NCBI RefSeq assembly: GCF_013409305.1
Contig: NZ_JACBZJ010000001.1
Span: 3,038,001 to 3,102,000, forward strand
Origin: Cellulomonas soli
GTDB taxonomy: Bacteria > Actinomycetota > Actinomycetes > Actinomycetales > Cellulomonadaceae
Length of the DNA: 64,000 bases
Reading direction: 5' to 3'
Below, piece after piece: positions 42,002-50,176 of the stretch. A program made the translations under genes and the position numbers. How positions within the stretch are numbered: the stretch's first letter is position 1; every line of letters begins with the position of its first letter. The notes beneath the pieces were generated by a model. It was given only the letters and a program-made list of their open reading frames with translations, ran no database searches and had not been told where the DNA came from.

Positions 42002-43875
42002 GCACCGCCACCGAGACGGCGCCTCCCGCCACCGACACGCCGCCCGCCGCCACCGCGCCGTCTGTGCGTGCCCGCTCGGGCGCGACCCGGTTCCTCACCT
42101 CGCCCATGGCCGTCGTCTCCCTGGTGCTGCTGGCGGCGTTCGTCGTCGTCGCGGTGGTCGGGCCGACCGTGTGGGGCGATGCGGCCTCCGCCACTCGCCC
42201 CGACGCGGTGCTGCTGCCGGCGAGCGGTGACCACTGGTTCGGCACCGACGCCCTCGGGCGCGACATCTTCGCCCGCGTGATGGTCGCGACCCGCCTGTCG
42301 CTCGTCATGGCGCTGAGCGCCACCGCCGCGGGTGCCGTCGCCGGGGTGCTGCTGGGCGGGCTCCCCGTGGCCTTCGGTGCACGGGTCCAGCGCGCCGCCT
42401 CGGCCGTGATCACCACGTGGCTGGCGTTCCCGGTGCTGCTGGTCGCGATGCTCGTGGTCATCCTGCTGGACGCCGGCACCGTCACCGCCGTGATCGCCCT
42501 GGCCGTGACCATGACGCCGTCGTTCGCCCGGCTCACCCAGACCCTCGCGGCCCGCGTCGGCGGCTCGGAGTACCTGGCGGCCGCACGGCTGCTCGGCATC
42601 TCGCGCACCCGCCAGCTCACCCGGTACGTGGTGCCGAACATCGCCGAACCGGTCATCGTCAACGTCACGCTGTCGATCGGCGGCGGGCTGCTCGCGCTGT
42701 CGTCGCTGAGCTTCCTCGGGGTCGGGGTGCAGCCGCCGGACTTCGACTGGGGGCGCCTGCTGTCCGACGGCTTCGACCAGGTCTACACGAGCTCCGCCGC
42801 GGCCCTCGGCCCGGGCGCCGTGATCATCCTGGCCGGCCTGACGTTCGGCATGCTCGGCGAGTCGATGGCGGCCCACCTGCGCGGAGGACGCACCCGGTCG
42901 GTCGGTCGCGGTGGTCCCGGTGCGCTGGCCGTGGCCCCGATGCCGGTCGCGCTAGCGGAGCCGGTCGTGGGTGCGCTGCTCGAGGTGCGCGGCCTGCGGG
43001 TCACCTTCCCGGGCCCCCACGGCCCGCGCGCGGTGGTCCGCGGCGTCGACCTCGTGCTCATGCCCGGCGAGATCGTCGGCGTCGTCGGGGAGTCCGGCAG
43101 CGGCAAGTCGGTCACGATGACCGCGATCGCCGGGCTGGCCGACCCGACCGCCCACGTGCACGCCGACCGGATGCTGCTGCGCGGCGAGGACCTGCTCGCC
43201 CTCTCGCCCCGGGACCGCTCGGCCGCGCTGCGCGCGATCGGCATGGTCTTCCAGGACTCGCTGACCGCCCTCAACCCCGCGCTGCGGGTCGGCACGCAGC
43301 TGGCCGAGGTGCCCCGGGCCGCCCGGGTGGCCGGCACCGCACGACCCTCGCGGCGCGCGGCGCACCAGACGGCGGTCGCGGCCCTCGGCGCGGTGCAGAT
43401 CACCGATCCCGAGCGGCGCGCCCGGCAGTTCCCGCACGAGTTCTCCGGCGGCATGCGCCAGCGGGCGCTGATCGCCATGGCGCAGATGTCGGGGCCGCCG
43501 CTGCTGGTCGCGGACGAGCCCACCACCGCCCTCGACGTCACCGTGCAGCGTCAGGTGCTCACCCTGCTGCGTCGCCAGTGCGCGGAGAACGGGCAGACGG
43601 CGGTCGTCGTCTCGCACGACATCGCTGTGCTCGGCGAGCTGTGCGAGCGGCTCGTGGTGATGTACCAGGGCGAGGTGGTGGACGCGTTCCCCACCGCGGA
43701 CCTGCGCACCCCCGAGCGGCTCGCGCACCCGTACTCGCGGGCGCTGGTCCGGGCGCTGCCGGACCTGTCGACCGACGTCACGCAACCGCTCGCGACCGTG
43801 GAGGCGCTGCTCGTCGCACCCGGGTCCGGACCCGAGGACCGACCCGAGGACCGACCCGAGGAAGAGGTGGCCTGA
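41998..43875 (+). CDS. Fused oligopeptide ABC permease (DppC) and ATPase (DppD)
   Basis: One 625-residue chain carries a DppC-like permease and then a DppD-like ATPase. Residues 1-300: helix MAVVSLVLLAAFVVVAVVGPTVWG, the signature WFGTDALGRDIFARVMVATRLSL and the EAA loop GGSEYLAAARLLGISRTRQLTRYVVPNI. From about residue 320: EVRGLRVTF, Walker A GESGSGKSV, the Q-loop region GMVFQDSLTALNP, signature FSGGMRQRALIA, Walker B LLVADEPTTALDV. The tail has a short EDRPEDRPEE repeat. No stop or frameshift separates the halves. The fusion ties one ATPase to one permease; the second ATPase is the next gene. Confidence 0.92.
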   Translation: MSTATETAPPATDTPPAATAPSVRARSGATRFLTSPMAVVSLVLLAAFVVVAVVGPTVWGDAASATRPDAVLLPASGDHWFGTDALGRDIFARVMVATRLSLVMALSATAAGAVAGVLLGGLPVAFGARVQRAASAVITTWLAFPVLLVAMLVVILLDAGTVTAVIALAVTMTPSFARLTQTLAARVGGSEYLAAARLLGISRTRQLTRYVVPNIAEPVIVNVTLSIGGGLLALSSLSFLGVGVQPPDFDWGRLLSDGFDQVYTSSAAALGPGAVIILAGLTFGMLGESMAAHLRGGRTRSVGRGGPGALAVAPMPVALAEPVVGALLEVRGLRVTFPGPHGPRAVVRGVDLVLMPGEIVGVVGESGSGKSVTMTAIAGLADPTAHVHADRMLLRGEDLLALSPRDRSAALRAIGMVFQDSLTALNPALRVGTQLAEVPRAARVAGTARPSRRAAHQTAVAALGAVQITDPERRARQFPHEFSGGMRQRALIAMAQMSGPPLLVADEPTTALDVTVQRQVLTLLRRQCAENGQTAVVVSHDIAVLGELCERLVVMYQGEVVDAFPTADLRTPERLAHPYSRALVRALPDLSTDVTQPLATVEALLVAPGSGPEDRPEDRPEEEVA

Positions 43876-43876
43876 G

Positions 43877-44689
43877 GTGCGAGGTTCCGACGTCCTGGAG
43901 GTCAACGACCTCGTCGTCCGCTACGGCCACGGACCCCGCGCCGTGCACGCCGTCGACGGGGTCTCCCTCACCGTCCCGCGAGGTGGCGTGGTCGGCGTCG
44001 TCGGGGAGTCCGGCTCCGGCAAGTCCACGCTCGCCCGCGCGATCGTCGGGATGGCACCCGTGCACTCCGGCACCATCGCCGTCGACGACGAGGACATGAC
44101 GCGCCGCAGCCGAGCGGGCGCGCGCACACGCGCGTCGATGGTCCAGATGGTCTTCCAGGACCCGTACTCCTCGCTCAACCCGCGCATGCGCGTCGGCGAG
44201 GCCATCGCCGAGGTGCTCGCGGTGCACTCCGACGTCCCCGCCTCCGCCCGCGCCGAGGGCGTGCGCGAGCTGCTCGAGCTGGTGCACCTCGACCCCGACG
44301 TCGCCCGGCAGCACCCCCGGCAGATCTCCGGCGGCATGCGCCAGCGCGTCGCGATCGCCCGGGTGCTGGCCGTCCGGCCCCGCCTGATCGTCGCCGACGA
44401 GATCACCAGCGCGCTGGACGCCTCCGTGCAGGGCGTCGTGCTCAACCTCCTGCGCGAGCTGCAGACCGAGCTCGGGCTGTCGATGCTGTTCATCAGCCAC
44501 AACCTCGCGGCCGTCCGGTACATGGCGCAGGAGGTCGTCGTCATGCACCGGGGCAAGGTCGTCGAGCACGGGCTCACGCAGCAGGTGGTCGGGACACCGC
44601 AGCACCCGTACACGCAGGGACTGATCTCGGCCCTGCCGCGGATCGAGGACGCGGGGCGGGACGTGCTGCTGGGGTCGGCGTCGCGGTAG
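43877..44689 (+). CDS. Oligopeptide ABC ATPase (DppF-like)
   Basis: The 270-residue ATPase has Walker A GESGSGKSTL, MVFQDPYSSLNPRM, signature ISGGMRQRVAIA, Walker B LIVADEITSALD and the peptide-importer C-terminus TPQHPYTQGLISALP. Walker B has Ile in place of the common Pro after DE. It starts 1 nt after the fusion gene and is the second nucleotide-binding subunit of the same importer. It ends the peptide cluster. Confidence 0.93.
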   Translation: MRGSDVLEVNDLVVRYGHGPRAVHAVDGVSLTVPRGGVVGVVGESGSGKSTLARAIVGMAPVHSGTIAVDDEDMTRRSRAGARTRASMVQMVFQDPYSSLNPRMRVGEAIAEVLAVHSDVPASARAEGVRELLELVHLDPDVARQHPRQISGGMRQRVAIARVLAVRPRLIVADEITSALDASVQGVVLNLLRELQTELGLSMLFISHNLAAVRYMAQEVVVMHRGKVVEHGLTQQVVGTPQHPYTQGLISALPRIEDAGRDVLLGSASR

Positions 44690-44745
44690 GGGCGGGTGAG
44701 CTGGGCGAGGGTGAGCAGGTAGACGCGCTGTGATGTGATCGGCGC

Positions 44746-45306
44746 ATGGCGATCCTGCACCGGGCGACGTTGACGCCGACGAAGACCGAGCTCATGGCGG
44801 CGTGGCTGCCCACCCAGGAGTGGTGCGGCGGCGCCGGGGGAGCCCTCACGCCTCTCGGTGCGTACCGCTTCGACGACCCTGCCGGGGAGGTCGGGATCGA
44901 GTCGCACGTCGTCGAGCTCGGCGGCCGGACGTTCCATGTGCCGTTGACCTACCGCGGGCAGCCGCTCGACGGGGCCGAGCGCTGGCTCGTCGGCACCATG
45001 GAGCACTCGGTGCTCGGCACGCGATGGGTGTACGACGCGCCCGGCGACCCGGTGTACCGCGCCGAGCTGGTGCGCGTGATCTGCGAGGCGGGCACCCAGG
45101 TCGAGATGTTCGTCGACACGCCCGAGGGGCCGCAGCGCCGCGAGCCGACGATGCAGGTGCGTGGTAGCGGCGGTGCCGTGCCCGACGAACCCCAGGTCGT
45201 CGTGGTGCGTGAGCCCGGCGCGGGGGAGCGGCCCGCCTCGGCCCTGACGCTCGCCGGCACATGGCCCGGCCGGTCGACCGAGACCGTGCTGGCCTCCCTG
45301 CTCTGA
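44746..45306 (+). CDS. Maltokinase N-terminal cap-like protein
   Basis: The 186-residue protein begins MAILHRATLTPTKTELMAAWLPTQEWCGGAGG, close to the N-terminal cap of actinobacterial maltokinases and its stand-alone relatives. YRFDDPAGEVGIESHVVELGGRTFHVPLTYRGQPLDGAERWLVGTMEHSVLGTRWVYDAPGDPVY continues the cap fold. No kinase domain follows, in or near the gene. Stand-alone members are known in actinobacteria without firm function. It converges on the TetR gene. Confidence 0.75.
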   Translation: MAILHRATLTPTKTELMAAWLPTQEWCGGAGGALTPLGAYRFDDPAGEVGIESHVVELGGRTFHVPLTYRGQPLDGAERWLVGTMEHSVLGTRWVYDAPGDPVYRAELVRVICEAGTQVEMFVDTPEGPQRREPTMQVRGSGGAVPDEPQVVVVREPGAGERPASALTLAGTWPGRSTETVLASLL

Positions 45307-45328
45307 GCGCGTCGGTGGCTCAGGCCGA

Positions 45329-45943
45329 TCAGCTGTCGCGGGGGTCTTGTGCTCGCCCCAGTCCTGGATGTGGGCTGCCGGGGATACGGGCGGCGGCTGC
45401 GGCGACGGTTGCCAGGTCGTCGTTCGAGAAGCCGGCGCGGCTCAGCACGGCCAGGGACTTGTTCGTCGCCAGCGTGCACAGCGCCAGCTCTGACGCCTCC
45501 TGACCATCGGCCCCCGCAGCCAGCAGTGCCTGCTCCAGCATCGATCGCAGACCGCCGATCATGGCGCGGACCATCGCCTGGCTCTCGGCGTCGAGGGCCG
45601 GGAGTTGCGTGGCCGACACTGTGAGCAGGCAGCCGTCCGGGACCGCCGGGTCGGCGATGCGGTTGAGGGTGACCTGCAGGTAGGCGGCCACGACGGCGCT
45701 CGGGCTCGGGTGCGGGCCGGACAGTGCCTGGTCGTACAGCGGGTGGTAGGTCTGTGCGTAGCGTTGCAGGCTCTTCCGAAAGAGGGCGCTCTTGTCGCCG
45801 AAGGTGCCGTAGAGCGAGCTCCGGCCCAGGCCGGTGCCCTCGGTCAGGCGGTCGATCGAGGCCTCCGAGTAGCCCCAGCGCCAGAAGACGTGCATCGCGC
45901 GGCGCAGCGCCTCGTCCACGTCGAACTGCTTGCGACCCGCCAT
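45329..45943 (-). CDS. TetR family repressor
   Basis: The 204-residue protein has an N-terminal TetR helix-turn-helix (FDVDEALRRAMHVFWRWGYSEASIDRLTEGTGLGRSSLYGTFGDKSALFRKSLQRY) and a C-terminal ligand-binding part resembling TetR_C members (DPAVPDGCLLTVSATQLP). It is divergent from the alpha/beta hydrolase gene. A TAGGGT box lies 8 nt before its ATG, so the mRNA looks leaderless. Two copies of a TTGCACCGATCG-containing palindrome lie in and beyond the intergenic region as probable operators. Confidence 0.93.
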   Translation of the reverse strand: MAGRKQFDVDEALRRAMHVFWRWGYSEASIDRLTEGTGLGRSSLYGTFGDKSALFRKSLQRYAQTYHPLYDQALSGPHPSPSAVVAAYLQVTLNRIADPAVPDGCLLTVSATQLPALDAESQAMVRAMIGGLRSMLEQALLAAGADGQEASELALCTLATNKSLAVLSRAGFSNDDLATVAAAAARIPGSPHPGLGRAQDPRDS

Positions 45944-45951
45944 GGTCGGTC

Positions 45952-46022
45952 ACCCTACACATCTTGCACCGATCGTTTCAACATGAGTAGGGTCGCCGCC
46001 ATGACAAGTTGCACCGATCGTT
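45952..46022. promoter_or_regulatory. Divergent leaderless promoters with two TetR operators
   Basis: TTGCACCGATCGTTTCAA (45964-45981) is an imperfect palindrome, and its core TTGCACCGATCGTT recurs at 46009-46022, 45 bp on. The first copy holds TTGCAC, 18 nt before TAGGGT (45988-45993) on the plus strand, and TTGAAA, 18 nt before TAGGGT (45957-45952) on the minus strand. One bound repressor would cover both -35 boxes. Confidence 0.65.
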
Positions 46023-46957
46023 CCATGATGACCGCGGCCGACGACACGACGAGCTTGAGCTCGCTGCGCCTGCCCGACGGGTTCACCGACGTCTTCACGA
46101 GCCGACTCGTGGAGCTGGACGGGTTGCGGTTGCACGCGGTCACCGGAGGGGACGGCCCACCGCTGCTGCTGATCGGCGGCTGGCCGCAGACCTGGTACGC
46201 CTGGCGCGAGGTGATGCCCGCGCTCGCCCGCGAGCACTCCGTCGTCGCCGTCGACCCGCGCGGGGCCGGGCTGTCCGACAAGCCCGACGACGGCTACGAC
46301 GCCGGCACGATGGCCGCCGATCTGGTCGCCCTGATGGCCGCGCTCGGGCACGACAGGTTCGACGTGGTCGGCCACGACATCGGCATGTGGACCGGGTACG
46401 CCCTCGCTGCCGATCACCCTGAGCGGGTGGGCAGGCTCGCCGTCGTCGACGCGATCATCCCCGGCCTCACGCCGACCCCGTCGGTCTTCGGTCCCGCCGC
46501 GGTCAACCAGCGGCTCTGGCACTTCGGCTTCAACCGGCTCACCGACCTCAACGAGGAGCTGGTCCGGGGGCGGGAGCGGCTCTTCTTCGGCTACCAGTTC
46601 GCCCAGAAGGCAGCCACCCCGGACGCGATCCCCGCGTACGCGGTCGACGCCTACGTCGAGGCGATCGTCGCGGATCCTCGCGGGCTGCGGGCGAGCTTCG
46701 CGTACTACCGGGCGCTGGACGAGACGATCGCGCAGAACGAGCAGCGCAAGAAGACCCGGCTGACGTTGCCGGTGCTCGCCATCGGCGGCGCGCGGTACAG
46801 CGGCGCGCTGGTCGCCGAGACGATGCGGCTGGCGGCCGATGACGTCACCGGGGTGGTCCTCGACGACTGCGGGCACTACGTGGCCGAGGAGCAACCGGCG
46901 CGGTTCACCGAGGTCCTGGAGGACTTCCTCGGTGGCAGACCCTGCAGCAGGGTCTGA
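46001..46957 (+). CDS. Alpha/beta hydrolase, epoxide-hydrolase-like
   Basis: The 318-residue enzyme has the alpha/beta hydrolase fold with an Asp nucleophile in VVGHDIGMW, an oxyanion strand GGWPQTWYAWREVMPAL as in epoxide hydrolases, and the catalytic His in DDCGHYVAEEQP. Relatives hydrolyse epoxides, haloalkanes or esters. The ATG at 46001 lies 7 nt after TAGGGT and has no ribosome site, so leaderless expression is favoured; the second operator then falls within codons 3-8. ATGs at 46025 and 46028 are alternatives. Control by the divergent TetR protein is likely, with a xenobiotic or epoxide inducer. Confidence 0.85.
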   Translation: MTSCTDRSMMTAADDTTSLSSLRLPDGFTDVFTSRLVELDGLRLHAVTGGDGPPLLLIGGWPQTWYAWREVMPALAREHSVVAVDPRGAGLSDKPDDGYDAGTMAADLVALMAALGHDRFDVVGHDIGMWTGYALAADHPERVGRLAVVDAIIPGLTPTPSVFGPAAVNQRLWHFGFNRLTDLNEELVRGRERLFFGYQFAQKAATPDAIPAYAVDAYVEAIVADPRGLRASFAYYRALDETIAQNEQRKKTRLTLPVLAIGGARYSGALVAETMRLAADDVTGVVLDDCGHYVAEEQPARFTEVLEDFLGGRPCSRV

Positions 46958-47048
46958 CGTCAGAGCCAGTGCGTGCGCTTGAAGACGGTCCAGAGCCCGA
47001 CGCTCATGCCCGCGGCCCCAGGACCGGCGCGCCTTCGCCTGCCAGCGC

Positions 47049-47354
47049 TCAGGCCTGGTCGTGGGTGACGAGGGCGAGCAGGAACGTCAGGTAGGCGCCG
47101 AGCCCTGCCCAGCCGAAGGCACGGGGGAGCCATCGAGGTCCCCGCCCCCAGGCCGTCAGGCCCAGCGCGCAGGCGAGCAGCACCCAGGTGGCGGTGTGCC
47201 CGTGGTCGAGGATCGCGCCGGACAGGCCGGTCGCTCGCGCGTCGACTCCGTCACCGACGGTCGCGAACAGGACGGCGATCGCGCTCGCACCGAGCGCTCC
47301 GGCCGCTGCGAGGGGGCGGTGGCGACCCGGGCCGGGCTCGGGGGCGCTCGTCAT
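47049..47354 (-). CDS. Small membrane protein, about 101 aa
   Basis: The 101-residue product has about three membrane helices (RPLAAAGALGASAIAVLFATV; TATWVLLACALGLTAWG; AFGWAGLGAYLTFLLALVTH). The ATG at 47354 was chosen because GGAGG lies 5 nt before it; an ATG 36 nt further upstream has no such site. No family is recognised. It is divergent from the acyltransferase gene. Confidence 0.6.
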   Translation of the reverse strand: MTSAPEPGPGRHRPLAAAGALGASAIAVLFATVGDGVDARATGLSGAILDHGHTATWVLLACALGLTAWGRGPRWLPRAFGWAGLGAYLTFLLALVTHDQA

Positions 47355-47607
47355 CGGGGCCTCCGTGGGGGTGGTCGTCGCGGGCGTCATCGGTCAGTGG
47401 TCGAGTGTGCCGCACGCGGCGTGCTCGCGCCCGGGTCGCGACCGTCCCCCGAAGACGGTCGGTCGTGGGGCGTGCGCCGGTAGGCTCACCGAGGATCCCG
47501 CGGCTGACGAGTGCGCCGCGGCGGCTGCCACCGTCTTGGGCAGCAGGTCCTCGGCCGCACGGTGCTGCGGCAGCCACCTTCCCCTGCGGTCGATGCCGAG
47601 GACACCC

Positions 47608-48549
47608 ATGCACCCACAGACCACGCTTCCTGGACCCGGCACGCTCTGGGTCTTCCCCGGCCAGAGCAGCCAGGCCGTCGGGATGGGCCGGGAGGCGGTC
47701 CGGCGGTCCCCACGGGCCGCCGCGTTCGTCACCGAGGCCGGCGACGCGATCGGTCAGGACCTGCGCGCCCTGTGCTGGGACGCCGACATCGCCGAGCTCA
47801 CGCGCACCGAGAACGTCCAACCCGCGCTGACCGCGGTCGCGCTGGCGACCTGGATCGCGCTCGACGAGCTGGGTCTGGCCCGGCGCGGCGATGCCGACCT
47901 GTTCGCCGGGCACAGCCTCGGTGCGCTGGCCGCGGCGGCCGCGGCCGGGTACCTGGACCTCGTCGACGCCGTGCGCCTGGCGCTCGAACGTGGGCGGATC
48001 ATGGCGTCGGCGCCCACCGGCGGCAGCATGCTGGAGGTCCGGACGGCCCACGAGAACGACCCCGCGGCGCAGCTCGCGCACGGCACGACGCTGGCCGACC
48101 GCTTCGGGCTCGACCTGGCCGCGGTCAACGGGCCCACCGAGATCGCGCTGGCCGGTGCGGCGTCGCGCATCGAGAGCGCCGCGCGTGAGCTCGGCGAGGC
48201 CGCGCGGGCCGTGCCGGTCAGCAACGCGTTCCACTCGCGCTTCATGACACCCGTGGTGCCGCGGTGGGTGGCCGCGCTCGACGCGGTCGGGCTCCGGCAG
48301 GGGTCCGCACGGCACGTGGGCTGCGCCACGGCGCAGGTCAGCGGCACGGCCGACGGTGTCCGCGACGACCTGGTCCTGGCGGTCGACGGTCCGGTGCGCT
48401 GGCTGGACGTGCTGGACCTGACGCGCGAGGTGCCGTCGGTCGCGGTCGTCGGGCCGAGCCGGGTGATGCGCCGTCTGCTCCAGCCGTGCCTGGGTGCGCG
48501 TCCGCTGCGGGTGTACGACGAGCACGCGTGGTCCGGGCCCGACGCCTGA
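47608..48549 (+). CDS. Malonyl-CoA:ACP transacylase-like protein
   Basis: The 313-residue protein has the FabD/AT fold: VFPGQSSQAVGMGRE at the start, the nucleophile in FAGHSLGALAAAAAAGYL, ERGRIMASAP with the Arg that binds a malonyl carboxylate, and the catalytic His in VPVSNAFHSRFM. GAGGA lies 5 nt before the ATG at 47608; an upstream ATG (47593) is also in frame. No acyl carrier protein, ketosynthase or malonate decarboxylase gene is near. It could be a second FabD, a trans-acting acyltransferase or a malonate-pathway enzyme. A TAGGCT box at 47481-47486 may be its -10; 47391-47607 holds no other clear feature. Confidence 0.82.
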   Translation: MHPQTTLPGPGTLWVFPGQSSQAVGMGREAVRRSPRAAAFVTEAGDAIGQDLRALCWDADIAELTRTENVQPALTAVALATWIALDELGLARRGDADLFAGHSLGALAAAAAAGYLDLVDAVRLALERGRIMASAPTGGSMLEVRTAHENDPAAQLAHGTTLADRFGLDLAAVNGPTEIALAGAASRIESAARELGEAARAVPVSNAFHSRFMTPVVPRWVAALDAVGLRQGSARHVGCATAQVSGTADGVRDDLVLAVDGPVRWLDVLDLTREVPSVAVVGPSRVMRRLLQPCLGARPLRVYDEHAWSGPDA

Positions 48550-48597
48550 GCGCTCGCGGCTCGACGCCGGCACGGCCGGCGCCGGCTTCCGGACGAA

Positions 48598-48643
48598 GAC
48601 CACCCGTGGGGTCGCATCGGAGCGCGCGACCCCACGGGTGGTC
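48598..48643. terminator. Bidirectional terminator
   Basis: An 18-bp perfect stem (48598-48615 with 48626-48643, containing CACCCGTGGGGTCGC and its complement) with a 10-nt loop lies between the convergent acyltransferase and glucanase genes. It should stop transcription from both sides. Confidence 0.8.
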
Positions 48644-48658
48644 AGTCGGTCAGGGCAC

Positions 48659-49969
48659 TCAGAACGTCCACTGCTGGTTGGCGGTGCCTGCGCAGTCCCA
48701 GATCTGCAGCTTCTGGCCGTCGTGCACGGGCACGCCGTCCACCGCGTCCAGGCACTTGCCCGACTGCGGGTTCTTCAGGGCCTTCGTCGAGGCGTCATAG
48801 GTCCACTCCTGGGCCTTGGTGCCGTTGCAGCCCCACAGCTGCACCGCGGTGCCGTTGGTGGTGCCGCTGCTCGTCACGTCCAGGCACCGGCCGAGCGCGG
48901 TGAGCGTGCCGTCCGAGCCGCGCGTCCACTGCTGGGCCTTGTTGCCGTTGCAGGTGGCGAGCTGGACGCGGTTGCCGTCGTAGGCCAGCCCCCACGGCAC
49001 GTCCATGCAGAGCGAGGCGCCCGACCGGACGGTCCCGGTGCCTGTCGGCAGGGCGCCCGTCCCGCCCGAGCCCGAGCCCGAGTTCGAGCCGTTGTCGTAG
49101 ACACGGACGTAGTCGACCTTCATCTGCTGCGGCAGCTGGGTGGTGGAGTCGGGGTTCCCGGGCCACGACCCGCCGACGGCGACGTTGAGGATCAGGAAGT
49201 AGGCCTTGTCGAACACCCAGGTGTTCGAGCCGACACTCGCCCGCGTGACCTGGTGGTACTGGACGCCGTCGACGGACCAGGTGATGCTGCCCGGCGACCA
49301 GTCGACCGCGAACGTGTGATAGGTGTCCGCGAAGGACCAGCCCTGCGGGTGGTTGTACAGCGCGGTGATGCCGTTGCCGCCGGAGTACCCGGGGCCGTGG
49401 ACCGTGCCGTGCACGGTGGCCGGCTCGTAGCCGACGTTCTCCATGATGTCGATCTCGCCCGTGGTCGGCCAGGACGTCGCCGGGAAGTCGCCGCCGAGCA
49501 TCCAGAACGCCGGCCAGATGCCCTGGCCGCGAGGGATCTGGATGCTCGCCTCGATGCGGCCGTACTGCACCTCGAACTTGTCGTTCGTCTGCAGGCGGGC
49601 CGAGGTGTACGACCCGTCGGACTCCTGACGGGCGGTGATGACGAGGTTGCCCGCGCCGTCCACGGCCGAGTTCGACCGCGACGTGGTGTACGTCTGCAGC
49701 TCGGAGTTGCCCCAGCCGCCGGCTCCCGTGTCGTACCCCCACACGGACGCGTCAGGCGCGGTGCCCGCCGCGCCGTTGAACTCCTGCGACCAGATCAGGT
49801 CACCGGTGTCGGTGGCCAGCGGGGCCGCGGCGGTCGGCGCGGCGACGGCGGGTGCCGTACCGACGAGCCCGACCACCCCCAACGCCACCGTCGCCGCTGC
49901 CACGGCGGCGATCGCCGAGCCGAACCTCTGTCGACCTCCGGGACGGGTGTGCTGGTTCGCTGGGTGCAT
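48659..49969 (-). CDS. Secreted GH16 endo-beta-1,3-glucanase with CBM13
   Basis: The 436-residue precursor has a signal peptide (basic start, then SAIAAVAAATVALGVVGLVGTAPAVAA). A GH16 laminarinase domain follows (WSQEFNG, YTTSRSNSAVDGAGNLVITARQ, GRIEASIQIPRGQGIWPAFWMLG) with the catalytic GEIDIMENVG. After a Gly-Ser linker comes a ricin-type CBM13 domain with repeated QxW motifs (AQQWT, AQEWT, NQQWTF). It would degrade beta-1,3-glucan such as callose, laminarin or fungal wall. AAGGAGG is 7 nt before the second ATG (49969), which is chosen over the ATG at 49975 that leaves only 1 nt. Confidence 0.95.
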   Translation of the reverse strand: MHPANQHTRPGGRQRFGSAIAAVAAATVALGVVGLVGTAPAVAAPTAAAPLATDTGDLIWSQEFNGAAGTAPDASVWGYDTGAGGWGNSELQTYTTSRSNSAVDGAGNLVITARQESDGSYTSARLQTNDKFEVQYGRIEASIQIPRGQGIWPAFWMLGGDFPATSWPTTGEIDIMENVGYEPATVHGTVHGPGYSGGNGITALYNHPQGWSFADTYHTFAVDWSPGSITWSVDGVQYHQVTRASVGSNTWVFDKAYFLILNVAVGGSWPGNPDSTTQLPQQMKVDYVRVYDNGSNSGSGSGGTGALPTGTGTVRSGASLCMDVPWGLAYDGNRVQLATCNGNKAQQWTRGSDGTLTALGRCLDVTSSGTTNGTAVQLWGCNGTKAQEWTYDASTKALKNPQSGKCLDAVDGVPVHDGQKLQIWDCAGTANQQWTF

Positions 49970-50176
49970 GGGCATGCCTCCTTCGACGGTCCGGGGGAGG
50001 ACCGTTCGTGCCTGCCGTCCCCGCGCCGCACTGTGGTGCGCAGCGGCCTCGGGGGCGGGCCGGACCTTCGACAGGACCGGACCCGGGCGACCGTAGTACC
50101 GGACATAACGGACAGACAACCCCTTCGTGACAGCGCGCGCCCTGGTCCGGGCGTCGCGGGCCGTCCTCCCGGCGCC

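Noticed and set aside
46960-47048. A minus-strand end MSVGLWTVFKRTHWL before a stop, next to the small membrane protein
   Set aside because: It looks like a protein C-terminus but has no upstream frame of its own and no ribosome site; it cannot be supported as a gene.
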